From Pacificimonas aurantium (GTDB taxonomy: Bacteria; Pseudomonadota; Alphaproteobacteria; Sphingomonadales; Sphingomonadaceae): a stretch of 64,000 bases of DNA. Location of the stretch: positions 434,001-498,000 of the forward strand of contig NZ_JAGSGB010000002.1 in the NCBI RefSeq assembly GCF_020092905.1, in the 5' to 3' direction. Below the pieces are notes generated by a model. It saw only the letters and a list, made by a program, of their open reading frames with translations. It did no database searches and had not been told where the DNA came from. Shown here in pieces: positions 35,807 to 45,534 of this stretch; the first letter of the stretch is position 1; every line of letters starts with the position of its first letter. Both the position numbers and the translations under genes were made by a program.

Positions 35807-37165
35807 ATGGGTTCACGATCTCTGGCGGTGGTCATCCTCGCCGCCGGCAAGGGCACGCGCATGAAATCGGAGCTGCACAAGGTTCTGCATCCGGTGGGCG
35901 GACGGCCGATGCTGCTGGGACTTATCGACGAGCTGCGCAAGCTCGACCTGAAGAAAAGCGTCGTCGTTGTCGGCGCAGGCGGCGAGAGTGTGCGCTCCGC
36001 GGCCGAATCCGACGATGTATTGTTCGCCGAGCAGACCGAACAACTGGGGACCGCACATGCGGCGCTGATGGCGCGCGACACGCTGAAGAATTTTACTGGC
36101 GACGTGCTGGTCTGCTTCGGCGACGTGCCGCTGCTGAAAGCCGCGACGGTCGAGACGATGCAGCAGCGCCTGGCCGCAGAGGACCGGCCGGCCAGCGTGG
36201 TGCTGGGCTTCCGGCCCGCCGATCCAAAGGCTTACGGCCGCGTGATCGCCGACGAGGCCGGACGCATCCGCAAGATGGTCGAATTCAAGGATGCGAGCCC
36301 CGAAGAGCGCGCCTGCGACCTGTGCAATGCCGGCCCGCTGATGGCCCGGGGCGAGGAGCTGTTCGACCTTCTCTCGCGCATCTCCAATGACAATGCTCAG
36401 GGCGAATATTATCTTCCCGACGTCGTCACTGTGGCGGCCGCGGATGGCCGCGACAGCGCGGTGGTCGAAGCCCCCGAGGCCGAGGTTGCTGGCGTGAACG
36501 ACCGGCGCGACCTCTCACGCGCCGAGGCGCTGTGGCAGGAGGAACAGCGCGAGCATATGATGATGGCCGGCGTGTCCTTGCGCGCGCCAGAGACGGTGTA
36601 TTTTTCCTACGACACCCGGATCGAGCCCGATGTGGTCGTCGAACCGCATGTGGTGTTCGGTCCCGGCGTACGCGTCGACCGCGGCGCGGCGATCCGCGCC
36701 TTCAGCCATCTGGAAGGCGCTCATGTGGGACCGGACTGCGAAGTCGGGCCCTATGCCCGGCTGCGGCCCGGTGCGAAGCTGGAGCGCGGCGCGAAGATCG
36801 GCAATTTCGTGGAAATGAAGAAGGCCGTGCTGGGCGAAGGCGCGAAAGCTAATCACCTGACCTATCTGGGCGATGCCGAAGTCGGGCCCAGGGCGAATAT
36901 CGGCGCGGGAACGATCACCTGCAATTATGACGGCTACTTCAAATACAAGACGGAGATCGGCGCGGAGGCCTTCATCGGCTCGAATTCCGCGCTGGTGGCC
37001 CCCGTGCGCATCGGCGATGGGGCGATTGTCGGTGCGGGCTCCACGGTGACGGAGGATGTCGAAGCAGGCGACCTGAGGCTGGAGAGGGCCGCGCAGGCGA
37101 GCAAGTCCGGCTGGGCGGCGCGATTCCGCAAGGCCATGCAGGAGAAGAAGTCGCGGTCGCGTTGA
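35807..37165 (+). CDS. glmU: Bifunctional UDP-GlcNAc pyrophosphorylase/glucosamine-1-phosphate acetyltransferase
   Basis: GlmU makes UDP-GlcNAc for peptidoglycan and LPS. 452 residues: N-terminal uridyltransferase (LAAGKGTRMKSELHKVLHPVGGRPM; EQLGTAHAALMA; CFGDVPLL; AGVNDRRDL) and C-terminal left-handed beta-helix (GAHVGPDCEVGPYARLRPG; KIGNFVEMKKAVLGEGAKANHLTYLGDAEVG; NIGAGTITCNYDG). The start at 35807 has GGGAGG upstream. It lies just ahead of glmS. Confidence 0.97.
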   Translation: MGSRSLAVVILAAGKGTRMKSELHKVLHPVGGRPMLLGLIDELRKLDLKKSVVVVGAGGESVRSAAESDDVLFAEQTEQLGTAHAALMARDTLKNFTGDVLVCFGDVPLLKAATVETMQQRLAAEDRPASVVLGFRPADPKAYGRVIADEAGRIRKMVEFKDASPEERACDLCNAGPLMARGEELFDLLSRISNDNAQGEYYLPDVVTVAAADGRDSAVVEAPEAEVAGVNDRRDLSRAEALWQEEQREHMMMAGVSLRAPETVYFSYDTRIEPDVVVEPHVVFGPGVRVDRGAAIRAFSHLEGAHVGPDCEVGPYARLRPGAKLERGAKIGNFVEMKKAVLGEGAKANHLTYLGDAEVGPRANIGAGTITCNYDGYFKYKTEIGAEAFIGSNSALVAPVRIGDGAIVGAGSTVTEDVEAGDLRLERAAQASKSGWAARFRKAMQEKKSRSR

Positions 37166-37166
37166 C

Positions 37167-37247
37167 ATGGGAGATGCGCTCGTGGCCAAGACCAGTTTCG
37201 ACTTTCCCGAGGACGCGCCCGGCGTTCCGGTGCCGTATCAGCTTTAA
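37167..37247 (+). CDS. 26-residue open frame between glmU and glmS
   Basis: ATG one base after the glmU stop, then 26 codons ending 15 nt before glmS. It ends FPEDAPGVPVPYQL. No homologue is recalled. It may be a small protein, a coupling leader for glmS, or a chance frame. The glmS ribosome-binding site (AAGGAG) overlaps its stop codon. Confidence 0.3.
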   Translation: MGDALVAKTSFDFPEDAPGVPVPYQL

Positions 37248-37262
37248 GGAGATCGCGTAGAC

Positions 37263-39089
37263 ATGTGCGGAATCATCGGAATTATCGCGGAGCGCGACGT
37301 TGCCGACGAGCTGTATGACGGGCTGAAGCGGCTGGAATATCGCGGCTACGACTCTGCCGGCATCTGCACGCTTACCGGCGGCGGGATGGAGCGCCGCCGG
37401 GCGAAGGGCAAGCTGCACAATCTGCGCGAAAAGCTGACGAAGGAGCCGCTGGGCGGCCATATCGGCATCGCCCATACGCGCTGGGCGACGCATGGGGCGC
37501 CGACCGAGGACAATGCCCACCCGCACGCAACGAAGCATGTCGCGCTGGTGCACAACGGCATCATCGAGAATTTCAAGGCTCTGCGCGAGGAACTGGTCCG
37601 GGACGGCCGGACGCTGGAAAGCGACACCGACTCCGAAGTCGTCTGCCACCTGATCAGCCGCGAGGTCGAGGGCGGCGCCAGCCCCGAAGATGCGCTGAAG
37701 ACCGTCCTGCCGCGCCTGCGCGGCGCCTTCGCGCTCGCCATCCTGTTCGCCGACCGGCCGGACATGATGATCGGCGCACGCAAGGGCTCGCCCCTTGTCG
37801 TCGGCTTCACCGACGAGGGGGAGACCTATCTCGGCTCCGACGCTCTGGCGCTTGCCGGGCTGACCCAGCGCATCTGCTATCTGAAGGAAGGCGACTGGTG
37901 CGTCGTCACGCGCGACGGGGCGACGATCTACGACGCCGACAATCAGCGGGCGAACCGCGAAGTCGTGACCTCGGGAGCGAGCGCCGCGGCAGTCGAGAAG
38001 GGCGAGTATCGCCACTTCATGCAGAAGGAAATTTTCGAACAGCCCACCGTCGTCGCCCAGACGCTGCAATCCTATGTGCGCCCGCTGGAAGAGCAGGTCG
38101 CGCTGCCGGACATGGACTTCGACCTGGCCGGTGTGAAGCGCGTCTCAATCGTGGCCTGCGGCACCTCCTACTATGTCGGCATGATCGGCAAATACTGGAT
38201 CGAGCAGTTCGCGCGCGTTCCGGTCGAAGTCGATGTCGCCTCCGAATATCGCTACCGCGACCCGGTGATGGAGGAGGGCCAGCTGGCGCTGTTCATTTCG
38301 CAGTCCGGAGAGACGGCGGACACGCTCGCCGCCATGCGCCACTGCGCAGAGGCAGGTCTGACGACGGCGGGCATCATCAACGTGCCTACATCGACGATGG
38401 CGCGGGAAGCCGACCTCCTGATGTCGACCCATGCGGGTCCCGAGATCGGCGTCGCCTCGACCAAGGCATTCACCTGCCAGCTGGCGGTTATGGCGGCCTT
38501 CGCCACCAACCTCGCCCGCGCGAAAGGCCGCCTGCCCGCGGACGAAGAGCGCGATATCGTCAAGCATCTGCAGGAAGTACCGCAGTTCATGACCGAGGCG
38601 CTGGACCGAGACGGCAAGATCGAGGCGGTGGCCCAGTTCGTGTCGAAAGCGCGCGACGTCCTCTATCTGGGCCGCGGCCCCGACTATCCCATGGCACTGG
38701 AAGGCGCCCTGAAGCTGAAGGAAATCAGCTATATCCATGCCGAGGGCTATGCGTCGGGCGAGATGAAGCACGGGCCGATCGCGCTGATCGACGAGACCGT
38801 CCCGCTGATCGTCATGGCCCCCTCGGGACCCCTGTTCGAGAAGACCGTGTCCAACATGCAGGAGGCCCAGGCCCGCGGTGCGCAGGTTGTGCTGATCTCG
38901 GACGACGAGGGCATCGCGGAAGCCGGCGACGACGTCGTCGAATATATCCGCATGCCGAAGGTGCACCCGCTGATCGCGCCGCTCGTCTATGCGATTCCGG
39001 TGCAACTGCTGGCCTACCATGTCGCCGTGGCAAAGGGCACGGACGTCGACCAGCCGCGCAATCTCGCCAAGTCCGTCACGGTCGAGTAG
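37263..39089 (+). CDS. glmS: Glutamine-fructose-6-phosphate aminotransferase
   Basis: GlmS makes glucosamine-6-phosphate. 608 residues: N-terminal glutaminase with nucleophile Cys2 (MCGIIGIIA), HTRWATHG and HNGIIENF; then two SIS sugar-isomerase domains (ACGTSYYVG, ISQSGETADT, GRGPDYPMALEGALKLKEISY) and the C-terminal DQPRNLAKSVTVE. AAGGAG lies 10 nt upstream of the ATG. No GlmS ribozyme is expected or seen. Confidence 0.98.
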   Translation: MCGIIGIIAERDVADELYDGLKRLEYRGYDSAGICTLTGGGMERRRAKGKLHNLREKLTKEPLGGHIGIAHTRWATHGAPTEDNAHPHATKHVALVHNGIIENFKALREELVRDGRTLESDTDSEVVCHLISREVEGGASPEDALKTVLPRLRGAFALAILFADRPDMMIGARKGSPLVVGFTDEGETYLGSDALALAGLTQRICYLKEGDWCVVTRDGATIYDADNQRANREVVTSGASAAAVEKGEYRHFMQKEIFEQPTVVAQTLQSYVRPLEEQVALPDMDFDLAGVKRVSIVACGTSYYVGMIGKYWIEQFARVPVEVDVASEYRYRDPVMEEGQLALFISQSGETADTLAAMRHCAEAGLTTAGIINVPTSTMAREADLLMSTHAGPEIGVASTKAFTCQLAVMAAFATNLARAKGRLPADEERDIVKHLQEVPQFMTEALDRDGKIEAVAQFVSKARDVLYLGRGPDYPMALEGALKLKEISYIHAEGYASGEMKHGPIALIDETVPLIVMAPSGPLFEKTVSNMQEAQARGAQVVLISDDEGIAEAGDDVVEYIRMPKVHPLIAPLVYAIPVQLLAYHVAVAKGTDVDQPRNLAKSVTVE

Positions 39090-39157
39090 CGGATCGCCGA
39101 AGGGCGGCGCCGGAGATTTCCGGGCCGCCCCAAGCTGTTCGCGGTACAGGCTCGCGC

Positions 39158-41455
39158 CTACGCGGCGACCGGTTCCCGCACCGTGCCGGCCATCGGGGGC
39201 GCCCAACCGTCCGGCCCCGAAAGCCTGCCCCCTGCCGGGCGCGATGCAGTATCGCGCTCGGACGAAACGCTTGTCTTGAACCGTTCGGTATGCCCGACCA
39301 GCGCATCGATCTCGGTATCGAGATTCCTGGCGGCCGCCGAAGTTTCCTCGACCATCGCGGCATTCTGCTGCGTGGACTTGTCCATCGTATTGACCGCAGA
39401 ACTGATTTCCGAGAGCGACGACGACTGGGCCTGATTGTCCTCGGCCATCCGCCCCAATAGCTCGTTTACCTTGTTCACTCCGTCGTGGATGGTGTCGAGA
39501 GCTCCATCGACGCGCTCGACCGATTCCACGGCCAGCCCGACTTCGGTCTGAGTCACGGTGAGCTGACTACGCGCGTTTTTCGCTTCCTCCTCGGCGCGCA
39601 TCGCAAGCGAAGAGACCAGATCGGCGACGACCGCGAATCCGCGACCGGCCTCGCCGGCCCGGCCAGCCTCTACCGCGGCGTTCATGGCCAGCACGCGGGT
39701 CTGGAACGCGATCTTGTCGAGACCCTCGATGACCGTGTCGATACCCTCCGCGCTTTCGGACACACGGCTCATGGCCTGAACCGCGTCAGCGGCAATCGCA
39801 CGGCCGTCGCCGACCCTGGCCATCGCCTCATCGGCTTGCCGGACGGTTTCACCAGCCGCGGACGCCGTGGACTGAAGGCGCCCCTCCACGTCGCAAAGCG
39901 TGGCCGCGGTCTGTTCGAGGCTTGCGGCGTTGCTCTCGGTTCTCCGCGCCAAATCTTCCGAGGCCTGCGAGATTTCGCTCGAGCTCGCCCGAATCTCGAC
40001 CGCGGTGCGGACGATCGATCCCATCAGGTCGTGGAGGCCATCGACCGCCTGATTGAAATTCTGCTTCAAGCCCGCAAAGGGCCCGATGAGATCGGCCTCG
40101 ACCCGGTGCGTCAGGTCGCCCTTTGCGAGCGCATCAAGACCCGTTCCGATGCTATCGCAAATCAGGCGCGTCTGTTCTGCCTTGGCCTCCTCGGCCGCCT
40201 TCAACTGGCTGCGCAGGGCATCGACACTCTGGCCCAGATCGACCAGTTCGTTGCGGCCGGCGGGGAGAGGAAGTGCATCATCCAACTGCCCCCGAGCAAT
40301 GCTGTCGGTCGCGTCTCCGATCTGACGCAGCGGCACGACGATACTACGACCAATCAGGAAGACGAGCGTAGCCAGAACTCCTCCGACGAGAAGAATAGCA
40401 AGCGCGTTCAAGAGCAATTGCAGGTCGGCAGAGCGCTTCTGCGCGTCGGCTACGGCGACCATATGCTCGCCAATCGAGCTATCGATCGTCTTGAGGTCGT
40501 CGATCTTTTTTGTGATCGCCGTCCACCACCGCGCGGCGTCGACATTCAAGGGCTCGCCCTCCAGCGCGCTACGATGCGCCCCATCCCTGAATTGCTGCAC
40601 GGTCTGCGAAGCCGGGCTGGCAAGCACGCGCTCCAACTCCGCAATCTGTTCCGCAGTGGCGGCGAGACCAAAGCGGCGAAATTCATCGTCCTGAAGTGCG
40701 ATCAGGCTGACGAACTTGCGGTAGATCGGCGCGGGAAACGCACCGGCGCCGAAGCCCGTCGCCCCCATGGCGCGCTCAAGTCCGGCATCCTCTTTCGCAT
40801 GGATAACGGCGAGATATGCATCAGCTTCGCGGCTCTGCGCTTCGTCGGACCCAACTTCCAGAAGCGTTTCGATGCTGCGAAGCCCGTCATTCACGAGACC
40901 GGTATATGCACCGGCAAGCTCAGGCACGGTGAGCGCCATGTCATCGATCCGGCCGCGCATCGTCGAAAGCGCGCGGACACCGTTCTGCAGGTCGAGCACA
41001 TGTTCCGCCGCCTCTTCCGAAACCGCGCTGGCCTCATAGTCGGCGAGTTCCGTTTCCAGTGCGGCAAGACTCGCGTCGGTTGCAGCACGCTGACGGGGAA
41101 GCTCTTCGGCGAATTTCGCGCCGCCGCTGCCGGTATAGCCTGCCGAAAGCCCTCGCTCGCGCTGAAGTTCATGCACAAGGTCGCTGACCCCCGCCGCGAT
41201 GTGGGCAGCGCCGGCTAACCGCACTGCCTGCGCCCTCTGGTCGAACAGCGAAGACACATCGCCTGCAATCAGGAAGAGCGCCGCCAGAGCAGGGAAGACA
41301 CTAATAAGTAGCAAGCGCCGAGAAATGCTCATGTTGGACAGTACAGAAGCGCCTTCCGTTTTCCGGTGGTTCTTGGATATCGCCGAGAGACCAGATGGGT
41401 CTTCATCAATGAAGACCTTGTCAGCTTTTGAAGTCATGTCGCTATATCGGCCCAT
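39158..41455 (-). CDS. Methyl-accepting chemotaxis protein with NIT sensor domain
   Basis: 765 residues. Membrane helix at about 47-65, a periplasmic all-helical region with the NIT (nitrate/nitrite-sensing) signature ELQRERGLSAGYTGS, second helix at about 350-375, HAMP (GRSIVVPLRQIGDATDSIARGQ), and a signalling domain whose hairpin tip reads DKIAFQTRVLAMNAAVEAGRAGEAGRGFAVVA. The end is a short Pro/Gly tail. No che genes lie nearby. The start is at 41455 or six codons later. Confidence 0.92.
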   Translation of the reverse strand: MGRYSDMTSKADKVFIDEDPSGLSAISKNHRKTEGASVLSNMSISRRLLLISVFPALAALFLIAGDVSSLFDQRAQAVRLAGAAHIAAGVSDLVHELQRERGLSAGYTGSGGAKFAEELPRQRAATDASLAALETELADYEASAVSEEAAEHVLDLQNGVRALSTMRGRIDDMALTVPELAGAYTGLVNDGLRSIETLLEVGSDEAQSREADAYLAVIHAKEDAGLERAMGATGFGAGAFPAPIYRKFVSLIALQDDEFRRFGLAATAEQIAELERVLASPASQTVQQFRDGAHRSALEGEPLNVDAARWWTAITKKIDDLKTIDSSIGEHMVAVADAQKRSADLQLLLNALAILLVGGVLATLVFLIGRSIVVPLRQIGDATDSIARGQLDDALPLPAGRNELVDLGQSVDALRSQLKAAEEAKAEQTRLICDSIGTGLDALAKGDLTHRVEADLIGPFAGLKQNFNQAVDGLHDLMGSIVRTAVEIRASSSEISQASEDLARRTESNAASLEQTAATLCDVEGRLQSTASAAGETVRQADEAMARVGDGRAIAADAVQAMSRVSESAEGIDTVIEGLDKIAFQTRVLAMNAAVEAGRAGEAGRGFAVVADLVSSLAMRAEEEAKNARSQLTVTQTEVGLAVESVERVDGALDTIHDGVNKVNELLGRMAEDNQAQSSSLSEISSAVNTMDKSTQQNAAMVEETSAAARNLDTEIDALVGHTERFKTSVSSERDTASRPAGGRLSGPDGWAPPMAGTVREPVAA

Positions 41456-41947
41456 AATTACGCAAGTTCATGATACGAATATTCTCGCTATCGAATAGAC
41501 AAGACCCCTCTGCCTATCCGGCACTCACCGGGCGAACCGGCGCCTGTGAGTGTATGAACTCATTCTATAGGTGGATTCCCGTACCCAAGACGACCGACCA
41601 TTAAAAAATTCGCTCTGATATGAGTTAGTTTTGACCTAAAGCATATTGCTTCAGGAGTGAGACTAGAAACGTCTTTAAAAAGGCATTCAGAAAATAGTCT
41701 TTTGACTCCGATCTAAAGACTATTTTCCCCAAACCAGTTTAATTGATCAGTAAAATACAGCCATACCTAAAGTACTCATGACCGCTTCTTGCGCCCGTTT
41801 CAGACTGGCTGACCGAAGAACCAAGGTGGCGCGGCATCGCGCAAGGTTCTTTTAATGACCTGGCGAATCGCAGCTTACACGGCTGGCTGATGCAGAATGT
41901 TCCCGGATTGCCGGCCTACCGGCACTCCCGATATCTACCGGGGGGCG
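41456..41947. other. AT-rich intergenic region without a supported gene
   Basis: 492 nt between the chemoreceptor start and the receiver gene stop. No frame looks coding. The middle (about 41600-41770) is clearly more AT-rich than its surroundings and holds a perfect inverted repeat, listed separately. A promoter for the chemoreceptor must lie at its left end. Confidence 0.6.
41690..41727. repeat. Perfect 13-bp inverted repeat with 12-nt spacer
   Basis: GAAAATAGTCTTT (41690-41702) and AAAGACTATTTTC (41715-41727) are exact reverse complements. The hairpin is AT-rich and symmetric with no separate T tract, so it could be an operator or an RNA structure. AGAC and GTCT also flank TAGAAAC just upstream (about 41661-41674). 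Confidence 0.8.
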
Positions 41948-42307
41948 CTAGGAGCGCCCGCAACGCTCGCGAAGCAGACTTTCCAGCTCGTCGAGGCGGA
42001 ACGGCTTCGTCACTACGGGGGACCCTTCGAGGGCCGGAGGGAGGTCGAGCGCATCCCCGTAGCCGGTGGCGAAGATGACCGGAATCCCGCGACCGGCCAG
42101 CGTTTCGGCAACGCCGATACTGCGCTCGCCGTTCAGGTTTACGTCGAGCAGGGCAATGTCCGCCTCGCAATCGCCGGCGAGGCTTTCGGCATCGGCAAGT
42201 GTCTCCGCCGGTCCGACCAGCGTCCACTCCATATCCTCGATGAGTGCCTCAAGGGACATCATTACGAGGGCGTTGTCTTCGGCCACCAGAACGCGGCGAG
42301 TGGTCAT
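41948..42307 (-). CDS. Stand-alone response-regulator receiver protein
   Basis: 119 residues made only of a receiver domain: VLVAEDNALVMM, phospho-acceptor Asp55 in IALLDVNLNG, IFATGYG and VTKPFRLDEL. The short length and VNLNGE pattern resemble the receivers paired with HWE-type kinases and general stress signalling in alphaproteobacteria. No kinase is adjacent, and the partner is unknown. Confidence 0.87.
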   Translation of the reverse strand: MTTRRVLVAEDNALVMMSLEALIEDMEWTLVGPAETLADAESLAGDCEADIALLDVNLNGERSIGVAETLAGRGIPVIFATGYGDALDLPPALEGSPVVTKPFRLDELESLLRERCGRS

Positions 42308-42442
42308 GCGAATTCACCTTTCCCTGGCCCGGCGTTAGGCCAAACCCATATCGAAAGGCAAGAACGCCTTGCATATCGGTGCCGGAGACGGTGAGGCGCC
42401 CCAACCCCCTCTGCAAAGTTCGAAGAGAGAAGGTCTGCATAC

Positions 42443-43786
42443 GTGTCTGACTATGATTATGATTATTTCGTCATCGGCGGTGGCTCGGGCGGCGTTCGGA
42501 CCGCACGCATTGCGGCCGGGCACGGCGCCAAGGTCGGCCTGGCAGAGGAGTACCGCGTCGGGGGTACCTGCGTCATTCGCGGCTGCGTTCCGAAGAAACT
42601 GCTGATCTACGGGGCACATTTCGCCGAGGACCTGGTCGATGCCGAACGTTTCGGCTGGACGGTCAACGACAAGTCCTTCGACTGGCAAACCCTGCGCAAG
42701 AATGTGCTGGAGGAGGTCGACCGGATCGAAGGGGCCTATACCTCCACACTCGAGAGCCACAAGGTTGACGTCTTCCATGACCGCGCGGTCTTTCAGGACG
42801 CGCATACATTGAAGGTCGGCGACCGTACGATCACCGCAGACAAGATCTGCATCGCCACAGGTGCGCGTCCAGGCCGTTTCCCCTGCGAGGGACAGGAACA
42901 TGCGATCACCTCCAACGAGGTCTTCCACCTCGAAAAGCTGCCCGACAGCATCCTGATCGCCGGCGGCGGCTACATCGCCAATGAATTTGCCGGCATCTTC
43001 AACGAACTGGGCAGCAAGGTCACGGTCGTGAACCGGTCCGACAAGCTGCTGCGCGCCTATGACCATTCGGTCGTCGAGCGGATGATGCACATCGCGACGA
43101 TCAAGGGTATCGAGTTCGTCTACAACGCGCCCTTCGCAAAGGTCGAAAAGCGCGAGGACGGCGGCGTCCGCGTGACGACGGAGGGCGGCGAGACGCTCGA
43201 AGCCGACTTGCTGCTTGCCGCCATCGGCCGTCCGCCGAATACCGACGGCCTCAATCTGGAAGATGTCGGCGTCGACCTGACCGACAAGGGCGCGATCCGT
43301 GTCGATGACGCGTCGCGGACCAGCGTCGACAACATCTTCGCCGTTGGCGACGTCACCGACCGGGTACAGCTGACGCCGGTCGCGATCCGAGAAGGGCACG
43401 CCCTCGCGGACACATTGTTCGGAGGCAATCCCTGGACGGTAGACTATGACTGCATCCCGTCGGCCGTCTTCAGCCACCCGCCCATCGCCCAGGTTGGCAT
43501 GACGGAAGCCGAGGCGCGCGACACGCTGGGCGGGGTTGAGATCTACACGTCCGATTTCCGCGCAATGAAGAACGTGCTCGCGAACCGGAACGAGCGGTCG
43601 CTCTACAAGCTGGTGGTCGATTCTGCGACGCGCAAGCTGGTGGGCGCACACATGATCGGCCCCGACGCACCCGAAATCATGCAGGCGCTCGCGATTGCGG
43701 TGAAGGCCGGCCTTACGAAGGAACAGGTCGATGCCACGGTCGCGATCCACCCCACCATGGCGGAAGAACTGGTCCTGATGCGCTGA
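42443..43786 (+). CDS. gor: Glutathione-disulfide reductase
   Basis: 447-residue FAD/NADPH enzyme: FVIGGGSGGVRTAR, the redox disulfide GGTCVIRGCVPKK (Cys43, Cys48), IATGARPG, the NADPH-binding AGGGYIANEFAGIF, GDVTDR, and the C-terminal catalytic HPTMAEELVLM. The NADPH-side Arg in VVNRSDKLL supports NADPH. GTG start. It is in line with the peroxide-defence genes elsewhere in the window but not linked to them. Confidence 0.95.
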   Translation: MSDYDYDYFVIGGGSGGVRTARIAAGHGAKVGLAEEYRVGGTCVIRGCVPKKLLIYGAHFAEDLVDAERFGWTVNDKSFDWQTLRKNVLEEVDRIEGAYTSTLESHKVDVFHDRAVFQDAHTLKVGDRTITADKICIATGARPGRFPCEGQEHAITSNEVFHLEKLPDSILIAGGGYIANEFAGIFNELGSKVTVVNRSDKLLRAYDHSVVERMMHIATIKGIEFVYNAPFAKVEKREDGGVRVTTEGGETLEADLLLAAIGRPPNTDGLNLEDVGVDLTDKGAIRVDDASRTSVDNIFAVGDVTDRVQLTPVAIREGHALADTLFGGNPWTVDYDCIPSAVFSHPPIAQVGMTEAEARDTLGGVEIYTSDFRAMKNVLANRNERSLYKLVVDSATRKLVGAHMIGPDAPEIMQALAIAVKAGLTKEQVDATVAIHPTMAEELVLMR

Positions 43787-43874
43787 CCCGCCGAAACCGT
43801 CCGAATGCTATAGCTTGGGCATGTAAGACGAATGGTTTGTTGCGCGCCGGGCGGCGCTTCGCCAAGATTGAAGG

Positions 43875-45257
43875 ATGACCGAAGTGAGTAACTGGCAACC
43901 GGGCAGCTGGCGCAATTTCGAAGCGCGGCAGCTGCCGTCCTATCCCGACACCGCAGCTCTGGCGGAGGCCGAGCAATTGCTGGGCACCTATCCCCCGCTC
44001 GTGTTCGCGGGCGAGGCACGTCAGCTCCGCGAAGACCTGGCCGAGGTGGCCGGCGGCAAGGCCTTCCTGCTGCAGGGCGGCGACTGCGCGGAGAGCTTTG
44101 CGGAGTTTCATCCGAACAACATCCGCGACACGTTCCGGGTGCTGCTGCAGATGGCGGTCATCCTTACCTTCGGCTCCAAGATGCCGGTGGTGAAGGTCGG
44201 CCGCATGGCAGGCCAGTTCGCAAAGCCCCGGTCGGCCGACATGGAAGAACAGGGCGGCCAGTCCCTGCCCTCCTATCGCGGCGATATCGTCAACGACATC
44301 ACGTTCGAGGAAGGCGGCCGCAAACCCAATCCCGAGCGCATGCTGCGTGCCTATATGCAGGCGGCAGCGACGCTGAACCTGCTGCGCGCACTCGCCCAGG
44401 GCGGCTATGCGAATCTGCATCAGGTTCACCGGTGGAATCTCGACTTCGTCGGACAGTCGGCAGGCGAGAAGTACCGGGAAGTCGCATCGCGCATCGGTGA
44501 CGCGCTGGACTTCATGGCGGCCTGCGGCGTCGATCCCGACAGCGTGCCGCAGCTGCACGGCACCGATTTCTACACCAGCCACGAGGCGCTGCTGCTCGGC
44601 TACGAACAGGCGATGACGCGCCAGGATTCGCTGACCGGCAAATGGTACGACACATCCGCACATCTGCTGTGGATCGGCGACCGTACGCGCTTCTCCGGCT
44701 CGGCCCATGTCGAGTTCCTGCGCGGCGTGGGAAATCCCGTGGCGATGAAATGTGGCCCGAGCCTCGAGCCGGACGACCTGATCCGCCTGATCGATACGCT
44801 GAACCCCGACAACGACCCCGGACGCCTGACGCTGATCAGCCGGTTCGGGCATGACAAGGTCGAGGAGGGCCTGTCGAAACTCGTCCGCCGCGTGAAGGCG
44901 GAAGGGCGCAGCGTCGTCTGGTCCTGCGATCCGATGCACGGCAACACGATCAAGTCGGGCTCCGGCTTCAAGACGCGGCCCTTCGAGCGGATCCTCTCCG
45001 AGGTATCGTCCTTCTTCGCCGTGCACCGCGCCGAGGGAACGCATGCAGGCGGCATCCACTGCGAGATGACCGGCCAGAACGTGACGGAGTGTACCGGCGG
45101 GGCGGCGGCGATCACCGACGAAACGCTGGCCGACCGCTATCACACCCATTGCGACCCCAGGCTGAACGCCAGCCAGTCGATCGAGCTGGCCTTCCTGCTG
45201 GCAGAGAATATCCGGACGGAGCTCGAGAAGGACGAGCGCGCCGCTGCCGCGGCCTGA
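43875..45257 (+). CDS. Class II 3-deoxy-7-phosphoheptulonate synthase
   Basis: First enzyme of the shikimate pathway. 460 residues, plant/actinobacterial-type AroA(II): [54 protein letters not shown]-equivalent [24 protein letters not shown] and [15 protein letters not shown]. The start is the ATG at 43875, or a GTG three codons later. Together with the chorismate mutase at 9.8 kb it supplies aromatic amino acids. Confidence 0.95.
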   Translation: MTEVSNWQPGSWRNFEARQLPSYPDTAALAEAEQLLGTYPPLVFAGEARQLREDLAEVAGGKAFLLQGGDCAESFAEFHPNNIRDTFRVLLQMAVILTFGSKMPVVKVGRMAGQFAKPRSADMEEQGGQSLPSYRGDIVNDITFEEGGRKPNPERMLRAYMQAAATLNLLRALAQGGYANLHQVHRWNLDFVGQSAGEKYREVASRIGDALDFMAACGVDPDSVPQLHGTDFYTSHEALLLGYEQAMTRQDSLTGKWYDTSAHLLWIGDRTRFSGSAHVEFLRGVGNPVAMKCGPSLEPDDLIRLIDTLNPDNDPGRLTLISRFGHDKVEEGLSKLVRRVKAEGRSVVWSCDPMHGNTIKSGSGFKTRPFERILSEVSSFFAVHRAEGTHAGGIHCEMTGQNVTECTGGAAAITDETLADRYHTHCDPRLNASQSIELAFLLAENIRTELEKDERAAAAA

Positions 45258-45372
45258 CCACCCTTTTCGGCGGCGATCCGGGGTCCGCGCGGATTCTTGC
45301 GGCCCGCCATATTGACAAGCGCGGGCGGCCTTCATAGGTCGCCCGTCTTCAAGCCGCGCTTCCCGCGCGAGC

Positions 45373-45448
45373 GGCCCCTTCGTCTAGCGGTCCAGGACGT
45401 CGCCCTCTCACGGCGAAAACACGGGTTCGAGTCCCGTAGGGGTCACCA
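45373..45448 (+). tRNA. tRNA-Glu (CTC)
   Basis: Acceptor GGCCCCT/AGGGGTC, D arm CGTCTAGCGGTCCAGGACG, anticodon stem TCGCC/GGCGA with loop CTCTCAC (anticodon CTC), T arm ACGGGTTCGAGTCCCGT, encoded CCA. Its last 17 nt form the left end repeat of the genomic island, so the tRNA stays intact. Confidence 0.95.
45432..45448 (+). repeat. attL: 17-bp direct repeat in the tRNA-Glu 3' end
   Basis: TCCCGTAGGGGTCACCA covers the T-arm end, acceptor 3' strand and CCA of tRNA-Glu. The identical sequence recurs at 61754-61770 in the same orientation. Confidence 0.9.
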
Positions 45449-45512
45449 TTTCCCAAAATGCGGTCCAATTCCCCTCGGACCGACGGGATTCCGCACTTTG
45501 TTAACCGCCGAC

Positions 45513-45534
45513 TGGTACAAAAAGGTGGTACAAA
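45513..45534 (+). repeat. Left TGGTACAAA repeat pair (possible integrase arm sites)
   Basis: TGGTACAAA at 45513-45521 and 45526-45534, 13 nt apart, immediately before the integrase start. The same element recurs at 61684-61692 near the right end, where a CGCTACAAA variant lies 13 nt upstream. Arm-type integrase or excisionase binding is an inference. Confidence 0.5.

Noticed and set aside
39102-39130. GC-rich hairpin after glmS as terminator
   Set aside because: The stem is good (GGGCGGCGCCGGA paired to TCCGGGCCGCCC) but there is no T tract on either strand, so intrinsic termination is not supported.
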